A stretch of DNA of 64,000 nt. Origin: Marinobacter sp. S6332. GTDB lineage: Bacteria > Pseudomonadota > Gammaproteobacteria > Pseudomonadales > Oleiphilaceae. The stretch lies in the NCBI RefSeq assembly GCF_023016045.1, contig NZ_JALKAP010000001.1, forward strand, positions 236,843 through 300,842, given 5' to 3'. A program made the translations under genes and the position numbers. A model generated the notes under the pieces. That model saw nothing but the letters and a program-made list of their open reading frames with translations, was not told where the DNA came from and did not search any database. The number at the start of each line of letters is the position of its first letter. Within the stretch, counting starts at the first letter, position 1. Of the stretch, positions 59,477-64,000 are shown in pieces.

Positions 59477-59972
59477 GCAGCCCGGCGACACTCATCACCA
59501 CCTTGTCGCTGACCTTTGCCAATGATTGGTTAAGCCACCCCAACTCGTCGGCAAAGCGACGGGTAAGCGGGTCCATGCCAATGGTGCCTAGCCCAACTTC
59601 GTTGCTAACAATCACTAGCTCGCCGGGATAACGGCTTGCCTCATTCAAGAAAGCTTCTCGCTCATAAGCGAAGGTTTTTTCTCCTGCGTGCAAGAGGTTA
59701 CTTACCCACAAGCTCATGCAGTCCACCAACAGGCAGGGCGGGCTTTGAGCCAGTGCATGGCGGGCAAGCACCGGGGCCAGGGCAAGGGATTCTTCTTCAA
59801 CACCCCACTGTGCTGGGCGTTGTTGCTTGTGGCGTTGAATGCGCAGGCGCATTTCATCATCGCCGGCTGTGGCCGTTGCCAAATACACCACGGAGTTATG
59901 AGTATCACCCGCCAACCGCTCTGCAAGCGCAGTTTTACCGGAACGAATACCGCCTAGAACAAGGGTATGCAT
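59457..59972 (-). CDS. cobU: adenosylcobinamide kinase / guanylyltransferase
   Basis: 171 residues. P-loop LVLGGIRSGKTALAERL at the N-terminus (CobU, CobP family), guanylylated His in RIQRHKQQRP (~residue 48), and VDCMSLWVSNLL with FVNEVGLG-like VSNEVGLGTIGMDPL. It phosphorylates adenosylcobinamide and adds GMP, activating it for CobS. Its 3' end overlaps the cobC 3' end by 20 bases, tail to tail. Confidence 0.95.
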   Translation of the reverse strand: MHTLVLGGIRSGKTALAERLAGDTHNSVVYLATATAGDDEMRLRIQRHKQQRPAQWGVEEESLALAPVLARHALAQSPPCLLVDCMSLWVSNLLHAGEKTFAYEREAFLNEASRYPGELVIVSNEVGLGTIGMDPLTRRFADELGWLNQSLAKVSDKVVMSVAGLPMVLKP

Positions 59973-60153
59973 GATGGTTGATTATTTTCCTATCGGATAA
60001 GCTGGCATGCTAACCGCCCAACACGCCGCAAAGCAAAAGACCAAATACACAGCCTTGCATCGACATTGCCTTTCGGCGAAGGTCTCACTGCCTAAACGGC
60101 GGTTTCTGCTATAGTTTTGAGCAGGCGTTATCCAATTCCACCCGGGAGACAGC

Positions 60154-62040
60154 ATGCAGGCTGAACTGATCGACATTCGCAACCACCTTATCCAGCATGC
60201 CCCGTTTGATGACATGCCGGAGGAGCTGGTGAATCAGCTCACCGAAAGCATAGAAATCAGCTACGTGCGGGCGGGAACCCAGATAACAGAGACCGGGCAA
60301 ATCAGTACCCGAATGTACTATGTGCGTAGCGGTGCCGTGGAAATTTTCCGACGTTCCGGCGAGCTTTATAACCGTATAGGTGAAGGCGAGATTTTCGGTC
60401 AGTTTGGCCTGCTGATGCGGGGTCAGGTCAGGTTTCCAGCCCGGGCCTTGGAAGACAGCTTGCTGTATAGCATTCCTGCCGAAACTTTTCATAACCTGTT
60501 TGAAAACGACGAGAACTTTGCAGACTTTGTGGAGATCGAGGACCGCAGCCGTTTGCGCTCAGCGGTCTCCCGTCGGGAAAAATCCAACGCGCTGATGACC
60601 TCCCGCGTTAGCCGCCTGATTTCCCGTAAAACCGTCTCGGCACCCACCACCGTGCGCCTGCAAGAAGCTGCACGAATCATGACGGATCAAGGTGTTTCAG
60701 CGCTGCTGCTGATGGACGAAGAGTGCGGAGATAAGTGCGAAAGCGACCGCCTCACAGGCATTATTACAGACAAAGACCTGCGCACCCGCGCGGTCACCGA
60801 AGCACTGCCCTCCGAAACACCCATCAGCGAAATCATGACTGAAGGGCTGATTACCATCCGCGCCAGCAGCTATGTTTTTGAAGCCATGCTCACCATGCTG
60901 CACAACAACGTGCACCACTTGCCGGTAATAGACGGGGAGGAAGTCCGTGGCGTGATCGCCCTTGCCGATATTGTGCGATACGAAAGCCAGAGCAGCCTAT
61001 ATCTGGTGAGCAACATCTTCCATCAGCAGCATGTGAAAGGCCTAAAGAAAATCAGCAATGATGTGCGCGACAGTTTTGTACGCATGGTCAATGAGGACGC
61101 CAACTCCCACATGATCGGCAGTGCCATGGCAGGCATTGGTCGCAGCTTTACCCAGCGCCTACTGGAGTTGGGCGAGGAAAAACTGGGGCCACCGCCGGTG
61201 CCATACTGCTTTATGGCGCTCGGCTCCATGGCCAGGGATGAACAACTGGTTGTGACGGACCAAGACAATGCCATGATTCTGGACGACAGCTTTGTGCCGG
61301 AAGAGCACGACGCGTATTTTCTTGAGCTGGCGAAGTTTGTATCTGATGGCTTGGCAGAGTGCGGTTACACCTACTGTACCGGCGATATCATGGCAACCAA
61401 TCCGAAATGGCGCCAGCCATTAAAAGTATGGCGCAGCTACTTTACCGACTGGATTGAAAATCCTAAAGCCGAGGCCCTGCTTAACAGCAACATTTTCTTT
61501 GATCTGGACGGCATATACGGTCGCACAGAGTTTGCTGAAGAGCTCAAGTCTCTGGTTGCAGACAAAGCCAGTAAGAGCCAGCTTTTCCTCACTCTAATGG
61601 CGCGCAACGCCCTCAATCGGACTCCCCCTCTGGGCTTCTTCCGCACCTTTGTACTTGAGGAAGACGGCAAGCATCAAAAAACTTTCAATCTGAAGCGTCG
61701 GGGTACAGCGCCTCTATCGGACCTAATCCGAATTCATGCGCTGGCATGCGCCTCACAAGCTCAGAACTCCTTCGAGCGGCTAAAAAGTATCAGCAAAACC
61801 AAGCTGATTATGGATGACGATCTGAGCAACCTGAGAGACGCTCTGGAGTTCATCTCCATTGTGCGTATCCGCCATCAGGCGCTAACCCTAGAAGCGGGAG
61901 GCGAGCCGGATAACAACGTGCGCCCAGAAGACCTGTCGCCGTTCGAGCGCAGCCATCTTAAAGATGCGTTTCAAGTTGTGAGCAATGCTCAGAAGTTTCT
62001 AAGATTCCGTTACAACTCTCAGGCAACGCGGCATGTCTGA
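60154..62040 (+). CDS. cNMP-binding/CBS/DUF294 nucleotidyltransferase-like protein
   Basis: 628 residues, soluble. Domains: cyclic-nucleotide-binding fold (~15-130; GQISTRMYYVRSGAVEIF, GEGEIFGQFGLLM), two CBS motifs (~165-290; LTGIITDKDLRTRAVTE, IDGEEVRGVIALADIV), DUF294 nucleotidyltransferase (~320-460; CFMALGSMARDEQLVVTDQD) and a C-terminal helical DUF294_C. The catalytic G-S-x-x-R-x-E-x-x-x-x-x-D-x-D pattern is intact. Overlaps the exonuclease gene by 8 bases, a pairing common in this lineage. Ligand and target are unknown; a signal-controlled nucleotidyl transfer is inferred. Confidence 0.88.
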   Translation: MQAELIDIRNHLIQHAPFDDMPEELVNQLTESIEISYVRAGTQITETGQISTRMYYVRSGAVEIFRRSGELYNRIGEGEIFGQFGLLMRGQVRFPARALEDSLLYSIPAETFHNLFENDENFADFVEIEDRSRLRSAVSRREKSNALMTSRVSRLISRKTVSAPTTVRLQEAARIMTDQGVSALLLMDEECGDKCESDRLTGIITDKDLRTRAVTEALPSETPISEIMTEGLITIRASSYVFEAMLTMLHNNVHHLPVIDGEEVRGVIALADIVRYESQSSLYLVSNIFHQQHVKGLKKISNDVRDSFVRMVNEDANSHMIGSAMAGIGRSFTQRLLELGEEKLGPPPVPYCFMALGSMARDEQLVVTDQDNAMILDDSFVPEEHDAYFLELAKFVSDGLAECGYTYCTGDIMATNPKWRQPLKVWRSYFTDWIENPKAEALLNSNIFFDLDGIYGRTEFAEELKSLVADKASKSQLFLTLMARNALNRTPPLGFFRTFVLEEDGKHQKTFNLKRRGTAPLSDLIRIHALACASQAQNSFERLKSISKTKLIMDDDLSNLRDALEFISIVRIRHQALTLEAGGEPDNNVRPEDLSPFERSHLKDAFQVVSNAQKFLRFRYNSQATRHV

Positions 62041-62761
62041 TATCCCCTCAGTGCCAGACGACATCAAAAGCCTGCCATGGCCAGAGCAGTTTCAAACTCT
62101 GGCAAAGCATGCCAAGGCGCCGGTATTAAAAGCCTTTTACGAAGCCGGTTGCGTTGCCCCGGACACACCCATTTGCGAAGTCCCTATGGTGGCCTTGGAC
62201 TTTGAAACCACGGGTTTGGAATCAGAGGCGCACTCTATTGTCAGCATCGGCTTAGTGCCCTTCACGCTAGATGCCATTTCGCTTAGTCAGGCAAAACACT
62301 GGATCGTGCGGCCCAAACTGCCGCTGCATCAAATGTCTGTCACCTTCCACGGCATTACCCACGCCGATATCGAAAAGGCTCCGGATCTGTCTCAGATACT
62401 TGAGGAGGTATTCGCCAGCCTGAACGGCCGAATTCCAGTGGTGCACTTCCGGCATATCGAGCGACCTTTTCTGGATGTGGCGCTCCAATACCGCCTGAAT
62501 GAAGGCATTCGATTTCCGTTGGTTGATACCATGGCTATTGAGGCGCACCTGCACCCGGATCGCCAACCCTCTTTCTTCAAGCGCATGATTGGGGAAAAGC
62601 CGGTATCCATTCGCCTTTCAGACAGCAGAACGCGCTATGGACTGCCTCACTATGCGGCCCATAACGCTTTGATAGATGCCATTGCCACTGCCGAACTGCT
62701 GCAGGCGCAGATCCAGCATCACTTCAGCCTGCAAACACCCATCGGCGATTTGTGGCTCTAA
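62033..62761 (+). CDS. DnaQ-family 3'-5' exonuclease
   Basis: 242 residues. DEDDh exonuclease: motif I VALDFETTGLESE (~residue 53), the second motif near VVHFRHIERPFLD, and motif III YAAHNALIDAIATAEL (His and Asp). It resembles the exonuclease subunit of DNA polymerase III but is a stand-alone, shorter protein. It overlaps the DUF294 gene by 8 bases and is convergent with the Msr gene. Confidence 0.9.
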   Translation: MSDIPSVPDDIKSLPWPEQFQTLAKHAKAPVLKAFYEAGCVAPDTPICEVPMVALDFETTGLESEAHSIVSIGLVPFTLDAISLSQAKHWIVRPKLPLHQMSVTFHGITHADIEKAPDLSQILEEVFASLNGRIPVVHFRHIERPFLDVALQYRLNEGIRFPLVDTMAIEAHLHPDRQPSFFKRMIGEKPVSIRLSDSRTRYGLPHYAAHNALIDAIATAELLQAQIQHHFSLQTPIGDLWL

Positions 62762-62783
62762 TGGTTATTAAACGGCTTAGCGC

Positions 62784-63986
62784 TTACTGCGACGCCTTTA
62801 CCTCGGGAATCCAGTCGCCGTAACCGGCCTCAGCCATGTCCTCTAGCGGGATAAACTTCAGCGCTGCCGAGTTCATACAGTAACGCAGGCCACTTGGGGC
62901 CGGACCATCGTTAAACACATGCCCAAGGTGCGAATCGGCAAAGCGGCTGCGGATTTCAGTGCGCTTCATGAAAAACCCGTTGTCTTCCTTCTCTACAACC
63001 ATGCTTGAACTCAACGGGCGGGTGAAACTTGGCCAGCCGGTTCCAGACTTATACTTGTCGCGGGAAGAGAACAGCGGCTCGCCGGAAACAACATCCACGT
63101 AAATACCCGGTTGTTTGTTATCCCAGTAAGGATTGCTGAAGGCACGCTCGGTGCCGTCGTTCTGTGTTACTTCGTACTGGGTGCTGGTAAGGCGCTGCTT
63201 CAGCGCTTCGCTGCTTGGTTTAACGAAGGCTTTTGGGTCGAAGCCCTTCTTCTCTGCCGCACCTGTGCCTTTGGCAGACTCATTAGCACTGCTCTGCATG
63301 TTGTTGTCGGGTTTGAACTGGCTGAAATCCAGCTCATAATCCTCACCATAAACGTCTTCAATGAACTGATAGCGTCCAGAGTTGAAGGTATAGAGTTTGT
63401 AGCGCACAGGATTCTTTTTGTAGTAATCCTGATGGTACTTTTCAGCCGCATAAAAGGTTTTCAAGGGCGTAATTTCAATCACCACAGGGTTTTCATATAT
63501 ACCGGAAGCCTGCAGCTCTTTTTTAGCCGCTTCAGCCAAACGCTTCTCCTCAGGGTTTTGGTAGAAAATCGCCGGGCGGTATTGTTGGCCACGGTCCACA
63601 AACTGGCCGTTGGCATCTGTCGGGTTCATCATTCGCCATAGGCCCTGCAGCAACCCTTCATAAGTAATTTCTTTCGGATCGTAATACACCTGCACAGCTT
63701 CTGTGTGCCCGGTGCTACCGGAAGCGACTTGCTGGTAAGTTGGGTTAGGCTCCTCTCCGCCTGCATAGCCGGAAACGGCCTCTACCACGCCGGGGATCTT
63801 TTCGTACCCGGCTTCCACGCACCAGAAACAACCTCCGGCAAAGGTGGCGACCTTCAAACCGGGGTCTGTGGGCGCATAGGCATGGGCGCTATCCATGCCT
63901 TTCTCAGCAGTGGCAACGGTGGCATAAAAAGCGCCGGTTACCGCGATCAGCAGTGCGGCGACCATTGCGAGCATATTTCGGTTCAT
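62784..63986 (-). CDS. msrAB: exported methionine sulfoxide reductase MsrA-MsrB fusion
   Basis: 400 residues. Signal peptide ([20 protein letters not shown]), so periplasmic. The MsrA domain (~45-215) has the catalytic Cys53 in [17 protein letters not shown] and [16 protein letters not shown] linker of ~40 residues leads to the MsrB domain (~260-395) with [12 protein letters not shown] and the catalytic Cys370 in [11 protein letters not shown]. The CxxC zinc pairs of many MsrB enzymes are absent. It reduces both S and R forms of methionine sulfoxide in envelope proteins. AAGGAG lies 8 bases upstream of the ATG. Confidence 0.93.
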   Translation of the reverse strand: MNRNMLAMVAALLIAVTGAFYATVATAEKGMDSAHAYAPTDPGLKVATFAGGCFWCVEAGYEKIPGVVEAVSGYAGGEEPNPTYQQVASGSTGHTEAVQVYYDPKEITYEGLLQGLWRMMNPTDANGQFVDRGQQYRPAIFYQNPEEKRLAEAAKKELQASGIYENPVVIEITPLKTFYAAEKYHQDYYKKNPVRYKLYTFNSGRYQFIEDVYGEDYELDFSQFKPDNNMQSSANESAKGTGAAEKKGFDPKAFVKPSSEALKQRLTSTQYEVTQNDGTERAFSNPYWDNKQPGIYVDVVSGEPLFSSRDKYKSGTGWPSFTRPLSSSMVVEKEDNGFFMKRTEIRSRFADSHLGHVFNDGPAPSGLRYCMNSAALKFIPLEDMAEAGYGDWIPEVKASQ

Positions 63987-64000
63987 AACAACTCTCCTTG

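Noticed and set aside
60109..60118. TATAGT -10-like hexamer before the cNMP/CBS gene
   Set aside because: No acceptable -35 element at the right distance, so not listed as a promoter.

Overview
The window reads as one continuous, gene-dense piece of a gammaproteobacterial chromosome, most like Marinobacter or a close marine relative. This is inferred from the gene families (Pel exopolysaccharide, PomAB-type stator, RegBA redox pair, OprC-like copper receptor, cobalamin salvage block, DUF294/DnaQ pair) and moderate GC. No rRNA, tRNA, CRISPR array, insertion sequence or phage gene was seen.

Layout. 1-8089: the pel operon from the 3' part of pelB through pelG, genes touching or overlapping. PelD keeps its c-di-GMP I-site. 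8104-9693: a small, lower-GC accessory patch with all genes on the minus strand (a lipoprotein, a broken monooxygenase gene, a Cys-rich protein, a ParD/ParE-like toxin-antitoxin pair) and one attC-like site, so it may be a remnant of integron-type cassettes. 9694-10098 is non-coding with an operator-like triplet and a strong hairpin. 10099-14987: glutathione-dependent formaldehyde dehydrogenase, DASH cryptochrome, a DUF1232 protein and the PomA/PomB stator. 14996-23434: a five-gene minus-strand operon joining an RND pump and its adaptor to a LolD/FtsX-like ABC transporter and an AttH lipoprotein. 23564-28317: a small K+ channel, then a second RND/adaptor pair with a palindromic operator candidate. 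28414-35545: SDR oxidoreductase, copper TonB receptor with a terminator, NADP-type glutamate dehydrogenase, and a large PEP/pyruvate-binding-domain protein. 35563-39603: RegB/RegA-like redox two-component system and a PAS-PAS-GGDEF-EAL protein preceded by an FNR/ANR-type box. 39629-45556: CbiM-like membrane protein, SulP transporter, persulfide-dioxygenase-like hydrolase, a PAS-GAF-GGDEF diguanylate cyclase, a fragment of an HlyD-type gene, and a 1-Cys peroxiredoxin.

45725-59972 is a cobalamin region. cobS is on the plus strand; btuF-btuC-btuD-cobO-cobQ and a Tag-like glycosylase run on the minus strand. A cobalamin riboswitch precedes btuB, followed by a lipoprotein that looks like a seven-bladed propeller. 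Then come cbiB-cobD (minus), cobT-cobC (plus) and cobU (minus). Together these cover outer- and inner-membrane uptake, adenosylation, amidation, aminopropanol arm attachment and nucleotide loop assembly. No corrin-ring genes are present here.

60154-63986: a cNMP/CBS/DUF294 nucleotidyltransferase-like protein overlapping a DnaQ-type exonuclease, and an exported MsrA-MsrB fusion.

Three c-di-GMP elements share the window: PelD as receptor, one diguanylate cyclase and one GGDEF-EAL protein with an oxygen-type control box. The best candidate for something little described is the propeller lipoprotein behind btuB, which resembles in layout the BtuG partner of BtuB known from Bacteroides.
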